Positions 10,847-21,485 of a stretch of 64,000 nucleotides of DNA are shown piece by piece. The DNA comes from Seminavis robusta (Eukaryota > Bacillariophyta > Bacillariophyceae > Naviculales > Naviculaceae). The position numbers were made by a program, and so were the translations under genes. The notes below the pieces were generated by a model that saw only the letters and a list, made by a program, of their open reading frames with translations, was not told the DNA's origin and searched no databases. The first letter of the stretch is position 1. Every line of letters begins with the position of its first letter. The DNA lies in assembly GCA_903772945.1 (NCBI GenBank), contig CAICTM010000029.1:107778-171777 (forward strand), written 5' to 3'.

Positions 10847-11043
10847 GCTAAGTGCTCGAAAATCCACTTAGGCTAAGTAAAACACTTAGCCTAAGCAATA
10901 CACTTAGGCTAAGCGAAACACTTAGGCTAAGCAATACACTTAGGCTAAGCCATACTAAGCAACTCACTTAGGCTAAGCAAAACACTTAGGCTAAGCCATA
11001 CTAATCAACTCACTTAGGCTAAGCGAAACACTTAGGCTAAGTG
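10840..11043. repeat. Array of about ten CACTTAGGCTAAG units
   Basis: The unit is a quasi-palindrome (CTTAG-G-CTAAG), spaced mostly by AAAA, CAATA, CGAAA or CATACTAAGCAACT linkers at roughly 17-30 bp. One copy has CTTAGCCTAAG, the reverse complement of the core. Regular spacing at one element end suggests transposase-binding sites, as in the sub-terminal repeats of plant DNA transposons. Confidence 0.88.
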
Positions 11044-11824
11044 ATGCTCTCCGAGGCTCTTCAACAGCACAAGTCTCAAGTCTCCTCAACAGCACAACAC
11101 AACAAGTCCCTGCAACAAGCACACACACAGCCACAAGAAGAGACACAACTATCACCCATCATGCCCCCACTTTCAGCTTCATGTGAACTGCTCAAAGAGC
11201 TTCACAAGAAAGAGTTTAATTGGGTTACAACAGAGATTCAAATTCAGGTTGCAACTTCCCTGGAGGATGACACCACTCATACTATTAATCTGGCTTCCAC
11301 CCTTGGCTATGGTGTGAATAATCCAAAAAAACCCGACGACAGCACAGTCTTGGCTGCCCAAAGAATTCAACCAAAACTCAAGCATATGGCGCGAAACTAT
11401 GCTTGGCCCACATTTTGTCAAAGCATGTCGTGAGCAAGGATTCCTTATAGTGATGAAAGGGTATGAGAAAAAACGTCACAACATCAAATTTGTATGTGCT
11501 CGTTTTAGATACCACAAAGACGTGTCTACTGGTATTGCTGCTGTTTCAAATTCCACCAAGCAATCACGACGCAGCAAAAAGAAAATTGAGGAATGGCTGA
11601 TTCACAAAACATCATGCCCCATCAAAGGTGACGACGAGAAATGTCCTTTCTATTTCAATGTCTATTGGTCTTCGCAGCATAATCGATGGTACCTTCCTAA
11701 GCTGCAACGTGGTTGCAAACACCATGCTGGCCTCATTGCGGATTGTGATAAACCAGTTTCTCCACGAGTCAGTAGTCGCTTGAACTTGAAATGTGAAATA
11801 ATATCGTGGAAGTCTGAAACTTGA
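11044..11824 (+). pseudogene. Broken ORF with C/C/H/H zinc-finger-like region, transposase remnant
   Basis: The ATG at 11044 lies inside the last unit of the repeat array; another candidate start is at 11161. The first frame (to 11433) reads LLKELHKKEFNWVTTEIQIQ onward to KHMARNYAW, after which the reading moves to a second frame at about 11400 (HFVKACREQGFLIVMKGYE). The second part carries TSCPIKGDDEKCPFYFNVYW and GCKHHAGL, that is two cysteines, an aromatic-rich stretch and a paired histidine, as in the WRKY-GCM1 type DNA-binding fingers of Mutator-like transposases. It stops at 11824 before any catalytic domain. One frameshift and the missing DDE region make it a likely dead transposase. 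Confidence 0.5.
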
Positions 11825-11856
11825 CAAGAGATTATCGCATTTTCTTCGGTTGTTGA

Positions 11857-12397
11857 TTAATCCTTGTAACTCCAATGATGGAAAAAATTTAACATGATCA
11901 TTGGTTCGCAATGATGAAAATACACTGTTGATTCGATCGGCAAGACCTTGTAATGTCTGGTTTCTTGCTCCAGTGTGGGAAGATCAGTCAAACCATCCAA
12001 TTCATCAGAGTACCACAATTCTTTGTCATCACCAAGGATTACCAAATCAAATCTTTGTTGAATGATAGTTGGAAGTTCATCTGGGACAGTCTCCATTGCT
12101 TGTTTCAAAGTACTGTAGAATGAAAAAGCAACACGCTTTGCTCCAAGGCATTTTTTCAATATTTTCTTGTTTCCGCTTTCTGTTATGCTGTTTTGTGTGC
12201 TCACGTTGCTTCTCTTTCTTCTTTTCTTTGGAGTCAACAACTGCTCCTATGACATGGTCAATCTCAGACCCAAGCTCAGACTCAATCAAATCATCCTCGC
12301 CAACACTATTGTTGGTGTTGGTAGCGTTGGTATTGTTGGATGCACCATTGGCCTGTCCTTGTAAGAGTGGAAGCTCATGGTCGTGATTTGCTTCCAT
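11857..12397 (-). pseudogene. Minus-strand ORF split by a frameshift, unknown
   Basis: Starting at the ATG at 12397 the protein reads MEANHDHELPLLQGQANGAS, then a Asn/Thr-rich and acidic stretch and a lysine-rich segment (KEKKKEKQREHTKQHNRKRK). In an overlapping frame from about 12240 it continues with KRVAFSFYSTLKQAMETVP and ends at 11857. The two halves look like one protein interrupted by a frameshift, convergent with the zinc-finger ORF. I recognise no family. It lies inside the inverted-repeat element and may be its second gene. Confidence 0.35.
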
Positions 12398-12506
12398 CCT
12401 TAACAGTTTTTATATTGACATATCTCAGAGCCAGAGTTTTCCCAGTGCCTTTGAAAAAATGAAATCTGACAGATTATGAGCTGAGAGAAGCTGCCACGGA
12501 AAGCAT

Positions 12507-12709
12507 CACTTAGGCTAAGTGATTCACTTAGGCTAAGTGATCCACTTAGCCTAAGTAATTCACTTAGGCTAAGTGAATCAAATGTGACTGACTACCTGGT
12601 AAATCAAATAAGACTGAATTTCACTTAGGCTAAGTGAACCACTTAGCCTAAGTAAATCAAATTGAATCACTTAGCCTAAATGAAAATTCAATCACTTAGC
12701 CTAGAGTGA
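12507..12709. repeat. Second array of about eight CACTTAGGCTAAG units, mixed orientation
   Basis: Both CTTAGGCTAAG and CTTAGCCTAAG orientations occur, with linkers such as TGATTC, TGATCC and TAATTC, degenerating towards 12709. The same unit makes up the array at 10840-11043, so the two arrays bracket the broken ORFs. They may be the ends of an inner element nested in the larger one. Confidence 0.85.
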
Positions 12710-12970
12710 TATGCGATTTACGACCCACCGTTTCGCGGAATATTCTCTTCAGGGATGTATATCGAATATAGTACATGTAAAGAGGGGAATCGATAGAACA
12801 CATGTAGTTGAGTATGCCATAAATCTCGCAGCTCCATAGTGTACTTATTGGTGGAGTTACCGGCGGTTGAAGATATCCACCCAACTGATACGAATTCTTT
12901 TTCTCTGCAGATTAAGACCGATGACGTCAGTCGTGCCTCTAGTACTGAATCTACGTAGGATCCTACGTAC

Positions 12971-13132
12971 GCACCTCTATCGAGTGAAACTCCGTGCCGC
13001 ACCTCTATCGAGTGTCGGTATCTTTCGCACCTCTATCGATCGCACGTCCCGTAGAGGTGCGAAGCACCTCTATCGGTGCTTCGCTCCCGTAGAGGTGCTT
13101 CGCACATCCATAAAGCACCTCTATCGAAGCAC
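12971..13132. repeat. Cluster of GCACCTCTATCG repeats, direct and inverted
   Basis: About five direct copies of GCACCTCTATCG and at least two inverted copies (GTAGAGGTGC) lie immediately upstream of the 408-aa ORF start at 13178. Neighbouring inverted copies could pair into hairpins in DNA or in a 5' leader RNA. The same unit does not appear elsewhere in the window that I could see. Confidence 0.8.
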
Positions 13133-13177
13133 CCACACTCCTTCTTTCGTACCTCATCTATCATTCGTCTATCGAAG

Positions 13178-14404
13178 ATGGCCGTTTCCGACCGCAGTGA
13201 CGATGGCATTGACGAAGAAGACGATGGCATTGACGACGAGGATTACGAAGGAGGCATTGACGAAGACGGAGGCATTGACGAAGAGGATTACGAAGAGGAT
13301 TACGATCATGATAGGGACTTCCAGATCAAGCACGTTGACCATTACAAGCAGGTTGCCGTAACGGACTTCTTGTGGTGCTTGAAGATAGAGGGTTTCATGC
13401 AGGGTGGTGATTCATTCAAGAAAGAGGGAGCAATTGATTTGTACTCACTCTTGCCACCGTTCTGGCATGGAATGACACCAGAAGAAAAGAAGACGTCTAT
13501 GGCTGTCTACAAGTTGTATGATTGCTGGTCGGTGTCATGCATTACTGAAATTATGGACAAGACATTTGTCCCACTCAGTCAAATGCAAAATCTCCGGTTG
13601 TGTATTCAGATGGCACTAGATGACCCCTCTCACCTTGAAAGGACAGTTCCCAGAAAAGAAGATGTAACCCTTGCCGCTGTAGACCCGGAAGTCGAATCAG
13701 CGGAAGCCAAGCGGAAGAAAGCTGATGATGGACTTGACTTGTTTCTGCTCAAGCCGGAAGCAAAGAAAGGGCTTGATCTGTTTGATCATATGTGTGACAG
13801 ACGTACCATGTTTGCCAAAGAGATGTCCCCATCCAAGCATCTTGATGTTGCCATATCAACGCACAATCGCAAGCATCTATCCCAAGCAATCGAAACATTG
13901 ACGACAAAAAGGAAGATTGTTCAGACCAACCTGGTGGCTACGAACAAGATGAAGGCTGCACGGAGAGTACTGGATGGCAGTGGCAAGGTCAAAAACCATG
14001 CCACCCTGGTCAATGATGAAAAGGCGTTGTTGAATCTCAAGAACAAGCAACGACTTACGGAAAGCTTGGCCCAAATCGAAGAACTGCAGAAGAAACAGGC
14101 ATTGGAAAAGAAACGGAAGGCTTCCGAAGACCTCTGCACCCTTGCACCAAAGGCATGGCAGAAGCTCAAACTGAAGCAGGTTGCTGCTTCATTGACCAAG
14201 ACAGAGATCGTGTCGCTACTAACAATGTATTTTGGATCCAAAGCTGATGGGAAAGTGGCGAAAGCATCGCTGGTAATCGAACTGGAGGACAGAATGGCGT
14301 CCAGGCCTAATGTGCTCCAGGTGCAGCTGAAACCCAAAGCAGTTCCAGCAGCAGCAGCAGCTCCAGCAGCAGTAGCAGCAGCAGCAGCAGCACCTGGATC
14401 TTAA
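13178..14404 (+). CDS. 408-aa acidic, coiled-coil protein with a SAP-like C-terminus, carried in the inverted-repeat element
   Basis: The start MAVSDRSDDGIDEE at 13178 is the first ATG after the upstream repeat cluster. The first ~45 residues are a low-complexity DGIDEED repeat rich in Asp, Glu and Gly. A globular part follows (VTDFLWCLKIEGFMQGGDSF, LYSLLPPFWHGMTPEEKK). Residues ~200-320 are charged and helical with heptad-like runs (KNKQRLTESLAQIEELQKKQ), then LTKTEIVSLLTMYFGSKADG looks like a SAP-type DNA-binding helix pair, and the protein ends in a poly-alanine tract coded by CAG-type repeats. It is intact, unlike its neighbours. I recognise no family. DNA binding or a role in mobility is inference from context. 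Confidence 0.7.
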   Translation: MAVSDRSDDGIDEEDDGIDDEDYEGGIDEDGGIDEEDYEEDYDHDRDFQIKHVDHYKQVAVTDFLWCLKIEGFMQGGDSFKKEGAIDLYSLLPPFWHGMTPEEKKTSMAVYKLYDCWSVSCITEIMDKTFVPLSQMQNLRLCIQMALDDPSHLERTVPRKEDVTLAAVDPEVESAEAKRKKADDGLDLFLLKPEAKKGLDLFDHMCDRRTMFAKEMSPSKHLDVAISTHNRKHLSQAIETLTTKRKIVQTNLVATNKMKAARRVLDGSGKVKNHATLVNDEKALLNLKNKQRLTESLAQIEELQKKQALEKKRKASEDLCTLAPKAWQKLKLKQVAASLTKTEIVSLLTMYFGSKADGKVAKASLVIELEDRMASRPNVLQVQLKPKAVPAAAAAPAAVAAAAAAPGS

Positions 14405-14497
14405 GGTAGTACCATATAATAATATTATAGTCTTAAGGTGGCCTCCCAGAAAATTCGATAGTCTTAATCTTCCCTAGGTCTTAAAATGACATTTACT

Positions 14498-14538
14498 CTA
14501 AGTGAAAATTTATTTGTGAGGGACAAATCACGCTACCC
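14498..14538 (-). repeat. Right terminal inverted repeat
   Basis: The reverse complement starts GGGTAGCGTGATTTGTCCC and equals the left end with an extra TAAA. The outer flank (TTTTGCATACTCC) does not repeat the left flank. Confidence 0.85.
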
Positions 14539-17500
14539 TTTTGCATACTCCTAAATGCTCAGAAAAGCCATTCGCTTTTCGGAATTCTTGTTCCAGTAGC
14601 CAAGCTAGTCTACTACCAGTAGTAGTAGCTAGTACCGGTACGGGTACTGGTAGCCACTACTCGTAGCTATTCTGGAGTAGCCAGTGGGCGCAATCTAGCT
14701 GGTTACATGTAGTTGATCGAGTTGTTGATGATTTGATAGAGTATGGGCTGGTACGGTATCAGTCGAACTAGCTAGCATATGCTCGTACGTTGGAACCGAC
14801 CTCGAGATTGAAGATACCAGAGTAGTCGCTCCAAGTTGACACCGTGTCACCGCGTCACCAACCAAAATTTGCTTGCTGAAAGCGTCAATAGATTTCTGAA
14901 GTTTCGACAGGTAGTGGCGACAAAATGCGATCTATCCCTGCAATGCCATACTGCTTTCTGCTTTCATCGCCTTGCTTGACACCCTTCTCGTTTTGCTGTC
15001 TTGCTTGGAGTCATTCTCCATTGGACAGGACCAACTATCCCAGCCAGCTACCATACCAGGGCAGTTTGATAACCATCTACTTAGTAAAAACGAAGTGTAG
15101 GCATCCATCCAGCAGACACGGAATAGAAAGTGGCAAGCAAGTTGTTCCTTGCTTCGTCTAGTCACATCACTTTACTAGCAAGTGCCTCCCATTCGGACTA
15201 GACTGCAATGGCACAAACCACCAGCATCATCCTCACGATCGAGCCAACAGCAATCAGAGGATCAGAGATGTATGGCTGTCCATTCTCCATTCATTGCAAA
15301 AGGGTTGAAGGGATACCGGTGCGAGAGAAAAACGTCTGCTGTAGTGCCATGGCAACGGACTTCCAATCCGCCACCGTGCCGCTTTGGTACAGCACGGTAG
15401 AACTGGAGCGGCGGATATGCCTGCAAAGGTTTTGATGCCTGTAAAGGTGAGAGAAAGCAAACCGGTAGCGATGCGGACTTCGTTCCTCTTGGGGTCTGTA
15501 CTGTACCGGTAAGGAAAACACAGGATCCTCCATTAGTTTGGCTACTACAGCGGGCCATTCGTAACACGAGGTTTTCTACTAGCTAGCGCATTGTCCCGGG
15601 CAGCCAATACTAGTAGCTTAAGCTGCTTAACAATGGATGTCACTCAGCTTTGATTACAAGTTGGCACATCTCCAAGACAAACACACCGTTCTGGCTCTAG
15701 CTCTAGCTCTAGCTCGGGCCCATTGTGCGACAATACCATTGTGCATTGACTAATCTATCGATCTAAGAGATGCAAAGTTTGTATTTCCAAATAAGTGAGC
15801 AGTTATTGATTATTTTCTAGAATAAGCCTGCTAATTGTAAAGCTGTAAAGCTGAATTGTAAGCTGTATCCCGTCGCACGGTTGTACAAGTACAGTACCCA
15901 AAGGATCCGACCGGAGCCCTGGTGTCCATGTGGAAAACAAGTGGTAGGCTGTCAGTAGTGAATTCATGACTTTCTTATAGCTGAGTTGTTGTCTGAAAAT
16001 GTGCCAACCACATATAAATTTTTTGAAGAAGATACCGATAGGTATCCAAAGTTCCCGAACTTGAAGTTCACCTTAATATTTATTTGTTCGCTGACTCTCC
16101 TCGGCACCTGGCATTTGGCACCGGCACGAGATCGACGAGCCCTCAAGATCCGATTCAAAAATGATCAATCAAAGATACAGTGCAGCTCCAGATTTATTTA
16201 CTGTACTGGTACTAGCAAGCTAGCTAGAGTAGTGATTTAGTTCTCCGTTTTCTTTTGTCTCTCCGAATTCTCCCAACTCTCCTCCTCTTTTTCTCCAGGC
16301 TCCCCGCCAACTTTTCCGGCTGCGCCCCACCATTTTGATGCTTTAGCCAAAATGATGAAGAGGCAAAAGGATACTGTACTAATAGCACCCTGACCTGGAA
16401 CACCAAAACGGGGCTAAACACGCCAAGTTTAGACCAGATCCAGAATCGGGCTAAACTTTTTAGCTTCGAGTTAGCCACCAACTATAGCAGCCTGGGTGGT
16501 AGAGACTCAATTGTGGCTAAAGTTGCTGCTGAAGGTCAATATTTGCCCGTCGGTAGACACTGCGCTCTCATCAGTCGACAAGGCGCGCAATCGGGCGGCC
16601 AATGCCAAAAATTATTTCCAAGGGCTCAGCGGCAGGGGTGCATTAGCGGTACCGAACTACCGGTACGGTACCTTATCGGGGGCACGTCCCGGTATCTGGT
16701 AGTACCCATTTCGCCATATGATGGCCACAAGCTCCTCCCTCTGGATCTAGCTCTAGTGAGACCTTCAATTTAAAGATCTGCCATGTCCACAATTGACGGG
16801 TTGACATGCTGGCCTCAGCGTTCATCATCGGCGCTTGTCGGTGCATATCATTCCCAGCAGCAATGGTTCTCGGTTTGCTGTTCACCACACTATTGTTGGC
16901 GATAAAGTCATCTCTCCCTTTTTGATCTTGAACTTGGTGCTGGATCGAAAGGAGCTTGTGATCGCTGCCCTTTGGTGGATTGCAGACTTTTAACTCTCAA
17001 CTGGTTTCATCCAGAAAGTACATGTAGGAAGCATGGTGACGAAAGAGGTGCTGCCTCTTGATTGATTGATTCCAGATGGACAAGATGATGAGCAAGTGAG
17101 ATTCTTGTTCTCTCTCTTTAGTGGAGTTGGCCATTCTGAGCAAAGTGAAAGGATTGGATTTGACGCTCTCTCCGCTGTCTCTTTAGGATCAATTGTTCGC
17201 TGATGCTGCCACAGCTCTGATGCATCTTGAAGCATTGGCTTCATCAGGTTGATTCCCTTCCCTCTCTGGCACATGGAAGGGTCACAAAAGCTGCCTCCTC
17301 CCGCTGCCGTTTGGATCATCAACTGCTTTGCACACACCCCATAGCAGGAAAGCGTGGCTGCCGTTCGGATCATCGACTGCGCTGTACGGACCAGCATTGA
17401 ATCGAATCAAGGAACTAGTAGTTTGCTGGCAAGCAGTTTGCTGCTTTCTGCTTGGCCAGACGATGTTGTCGTCGACACTCCTAGCTAGCTAGCAGAACAT

Positions 17501-19383
17501 CGTGTAGATGAGATTGTTTGGCAAGATTCTTCTACTGCAGCAAAGCAACCCTCGATGAGATGAATTGTCCTACTGGTACTTTTGCTTCAGGCCAGACAAC
17601 TTATGCCTACTAGCTAATCTGGCTATTACCCATGGTCATTTGTAATAATGATATCGGAAGATTTGTGTGCGCTGATCAGATCAGTAGGAGGAGTTTTGGC
17701 AAGAGTGCCAACGGTTGGATTGTCTTCGAACACTAATATTCGGAGTACTACCGTACTGAAAACAACGTCATGTAATACCAGGCACTGCGCCTTTGTCAGA
17801 GCTGTAAAGCCAGTCCAACAGACACAAAGGATCCAGCTGGAAGAACGTATCAGCCCATCAATCTCTTCCAAGTAAGTACCGAAACTATGCTTCTGCATGT
17901 ATTCACGCAGCCATGCAAGATCTCGGTAAAACTCACGTCCTGCTTCGCTAGTAGCCGCAGCAATTGCTTGACTATCTTTCAGACTTTCAGGCTGCTGAGA
18001 GAAAAACAAGGGAGCTGCCAAACTGGTTCGGCCTGCAAGCTACGAGCATAGCTCAGCATTAGAGGCAGCAGTTTTGGCACGACATGCACTTCACACCTCA
18101 GTGGTACATCGTACGAGGAGCTTCCCTCCATGTCCGTTTCGAGTGAGTACTTGTACCGTACGACAACTACACTTTACGTCCGTAAAAGAGCTCGTGAAGG
18201 TACCGGTAGGTCCCAGTGCTCAGTATCTACAGGGCGGGGGACCATTACGAAAGGAAATCCTCTCTAGCTAGAGCTAGCTAGACTCTAGCTAGATCTGTGG
18301 AGTACATGTAATATGTAATAGAGCAGTGGTTGTCAATTTTTGTCTCTTCTCCAAAACTGGCAAACTGGATGTTAAAGCTTTCAGAAATTGAAACTTCTTG
18401 GGAGCCTTTCTCATTAAATCAAGGGAGCAGTTGATGTGACTTTGGAACTTGGAACGATTGATTTCTCTATCTCTTAGGCATTTGGCACTTTGGCACGACT
18501 TTGAATAACAGTGTTACTCGAGTTAGATTATTTATGTGCGTTATGAAAATTGATTTGAAGGGTGTCTGGAAGGCCATTGTGGCTTCTAAAAGGGTCAAGT
18601 ACGATCAATTCTTCATAATTAATTCATACCATTAATAGGTAGGAGTAGTACATGTACCGTACCGTATTAATAGCTAGCTAGTAACACATAACTCCCTTCT
18701 TTTGCTTCGTCGAAGTGGTACAGTACTCTAATACATCGATATTAATACCCACACTCTGTACAGTACGGTACACTGCTAGCTAGTACCGTAAGAGTGCCGG
18801 AGCCGAGGCCTGAATTCTCGGGAAGGAGAAAAGAAAGAACAATAGTCTAGTTTTCGCAAGATACATGTAGAAGCTACTAGCTAGCTAGACTACAATGTCA
18901 TGTACATTACTACATGCATCTACATGCTACAATGTACATGCCATGTAGAGCCTGGAAGACAACATTGGAAACCAGGTAGTTGCGGTAAACATATTTTTGT
19001 ATACAAAAAGGTCAAGTAAACATTGACTTTAACCCTAACTTTACCTCATCTTCCCTTCCAAAACTGTCTTCCTGGGATGTTCCATTGCTGTTGTGGGCTG
19101 CTGTTGTACAACATGTAAACGGCAACTGTGACCCTGTATCTGGGCTTTATTAATATCATTTTGGCTTATTGACTCGGCTGTGTCTGAGTGAGATATCTTC
19201 TACGTGCCGCGAGATCTCGTACTGTACCGTAGCGAAATGAAGAAGTCGGGAGAAGTCGAGAGGGAAGTTACTGTTCCTGTTGCCTGCACCCGGACAAGAT
19301 GCAAGGTCCACCAAAAGGACCCCACTCCGTCTTACTCATAAATTACTTTCCAGCAATCTCCGAGAAGCCAAGCAAACATCACC
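14539..19383. other. Intergenic, no convincing gene
   Basis: 4.8 kb of short ORFs with no domains, many CTAG-, GTAC- and CATG-core palindromes, a TCTAGC simple repeat near 15696-15716 and GCTAGCTAG runs near 18260-18290 and 18670. A small direct repeat (GCTGCCGTT, GGATCATC, ACTGC) occurs at about 17303 and 17359. An 131-aa minus ORF at 17626-18021 is not supported by any family. Confidence 0.55.
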
Positions 19384-20178
19384 ATGAAAGCAACCTCCAG
19401 CATTTCCAAAACCGATGCCTTTACCATGGCACTCATGAAGGCGGTCGACTTGAATACCCTGTCGGTAGCTCACTACCTCCATGGAGACTATCGGTCAGCC
19501 TTGATTACTATGAAAGATACTATTGAACTTCTTCGCTCGAAGATGACGGGGCCGATCAGCTGCCTCTCAGGTTCGGCACACTGCCACCAAAGCCCAAAAT
19601 ACATCTGCCGTGCAGTCAAACGGGCTTCCTTGTCCGAAGAAGAAATGAATGAATTCGGCGCACTCTTTCCCTTTTACGTGAGGCCCTTCCATTTGCTCCC
19701 TTTTCACGAAGATTGCGCCTCTGAAGAAGATTTGGAAATTGTCTTCATGACAGTAATGTACAACGCAGCCTTGTTCCATCATTCGGTGGCTCTCCAGTAT
19801 CACCAGATCAGTGACCCACAAGCCGCTTTGTACCTTCCAAGGGCTCTGCAAATGTATGAGAATGCCTTCAAGATGCACGAAAACTCATCTTGGGACTATG
19901 CAAGCATGGACTCGCCAGAACGAAATGGCTCAGAGCATTTCCTCCAGTTGCTGGCTATTTGCAACAACATGGCATTCCTCTATTCAATCGATTGCAACTT
20001 TGTGGCTGTGAATGGCTTCTTGTCTCTGCTCAACGACCTGATGGAGTACAGTGAACACGCAAGAGCGAGACATGAGGGAGACAAGATGCTCTTTGATGGA
20101 GAGGACATTGTTTTTCTTTTCACAACGACATTGCTTTTACACGAACAGCAACTTTTAACGCTGGCTCCAGCAGCATAA
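19384..20178 (+). CDS. Alpha-helical TPR-like protein of unknown function
   Basis: A single-exon ORF of 264 aa from the ATG at 19384. It begins KATSSISKTDAFTMALMKAV and has a mid-region predicted to be all helical: FMTVMYNAALFHHSVALQYH, then ALYLPRALQMYENAFKMHEN, then LLAICNNMAFLYSID. The alternation of small and aromatic residues and the paired helices resemble tetratricopeptide repeats with weak consensus. Proteins with such N-x-A-L-x-x-H helices form large lineage-specific families in diatoms, as far as I recall. There is no signal peptide or membrane segment. Partners and function cannot be inferred. Confidence 0.75.
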   Translation: MKATSSISKTDAFTMALMKAVDLNTLSVAHYLHGDYRSALITMKDTIELLRSKMTGPISCLSGSAHCHQSPKYICRAVKRASLSEEEMNEFGALFPFYVRPFHLLPFHEDCASEEDLEIVFMTVMYNAALFHHSVALQYHQISDPQAALYLPRALQMYENAFKMHENSSWDYASMDSPERNGSEHFLQLLAICNNMAFLYSIDCNFVAVNGFLSLLNDLMEYSEHARARHEGDKMLFDGEDIVFLFTTTLLLHEQQLLTLAPAA

Positions 20179-21485
20179 ATGGGTGCACCTTCCATCCATC
20201 CACGCGCAAAGTTGCCGACCGGGGAGGCCGGTACCAAATGTGTGGAGCTTCGATTCAATCTCTTCGTCTTCATTTTTTTAACTCCAGAAGCTCCTTGTCA
20301 ACTCAGTGCACACGGTGCATGCCTAGTAGCGTGCACCCGCTCCAACACACAATGAACTTCGATACAAGTCAGCAGCCAACTGTAGCTGGCCGCATCCATT
20401 GCATACTTCATAGCCAAACATCCATTGTAATATACAGAACAACATTTTTGTGGTATCACAGCTAGTTTAACTTAGATGCTTGTATGAGGAGAGCATCTCA
20501 TCATTGTAGCACTGGCTGCACCGCTACTGTGGCTCTTGGGGCTTGGGCTATGGCGGCGGCCTCGGTTGTGGCTCTCGGTGGGAGCAGAATGTAAAGAACT
20601 GCTCGCTGAGAAGGAAAGATTCTTGGTCGTAGTCTGAATAATCGCCTCGTTCGCTCTTGTCTTGCTTTGGGACATGTCATTGCTGCTTTAGTCCAGCCAG
20701 GTATGGCCACACCATCTATGTAGGAGTTGTAAGAGAGGAGGTTTCCTTTGAGTGTCTTTGGCCACTTTCGTTCACCTGGCCTTCTCAGGATCTCCACTAT
20801 TATAATTTCGTGAAAGGAAATAGCCATGCCAGTAGGAAGCGTGGCTGCTCGCATAACAACGGCTCCGCCCCACTCAACACTCAACAGACATCTATACTGT
20901 AGTTTTGATAGCTCCGTATGCCTGGCAAGATCGCTCTGTTTCATCAGAGGCGACATCAGAATGTGGATGCCTATGCTTAGAGGAAGTGGAAAGCAATGAC
21001 ACGGAGACGAAACACTCCTAGTTAGTGCTGGGTGAAAGCCATGTACTCGCAGTGAAAAACCAAGAAACCGATGCCGGCACAGTCCACCTTACAAGCGAGA
21101 GGATCAGACAACTAAAATGACAACAGATGGAGACCCGATGAGGAAAACGCATGTTCTATGTAGTTGAGTTTATGAATCTTTTGTTGTTGCGTTTTCTGCT
21201 GCTCTTGCGTAGGTGGGACCTCCTATATAGCTTGCCATCGTAATACTTGCTGCCTGACGTCGCTGACTCTTTTGCCATTCCCCATCCATGGTTAATGTAC
21301 ACATTTACGGTTGTTGCTGTTGTTGTTGCTGCTGCTGGAAGCAACGTCTCCAAAAAGAAAACCTTCGGACCAACCCACCAAAAATCAACCCTCACGCTAT
21401 TGTTGACTCAACGCGGCTGCATCCTAGCCAATTTCAATTCTCCAAACATAAAGGAGAAAGAAAACGGAGATTTTGGGAACCACAG
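20179..21485. other. Intergenic, no convincing gene
   Basis: Short ORFs only, including a 151-aa minus ORF (20501-20956) with no recognisable domain and a low-complexity end. A GTT/GCT trinucleotide run lies near 21308-21340. This holds the 3' flanks of the convergent genes at 19384 and 21486. Confidence 0.55.

Larger units (their letters stand above)
10810..14538. mobile_element. Putative 3.7-kb DNA transposon with terminal inverted repeats and sub-terminal repeat arrays
   Basis: The left end (10810 onward) starts GGGTAGCGTGATTTGTCCC. The right end (14538 backward on the minus strand) starts with the same bases. The two ends match for 26 bp, then after a 4-bp indel for another 11 bp (TTTTCACTTAG). 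Inside are two arrays of CACTTAGGCTAAG, a cluster of GCACCTCTATCG repeats, a broken ORF with a C/C/H/H cluster like the WRKY-GCM1 or FAR1 fingers of Mutator-like transposases, a minus-strand broken ORF and an intact 408-aa ORF. I see no DDE catalytic domain, so it is probably non-autonomous or decayed. I found no convincing target-site duplication, and the family is only an inference. Confidence 0.72.

Noticed and set aside
10840-11043. CRISPR array
   Set aside because: Repeats are short with tiny near-constant linkers rather than unique spacers, in a eukaryotic genome without cas genes.
17626-18021. A 131-codon minus ORF
   Set aside because: Its hydrophobic patches looked membrane-like, but there is no family, upstream signal or splice evidence.
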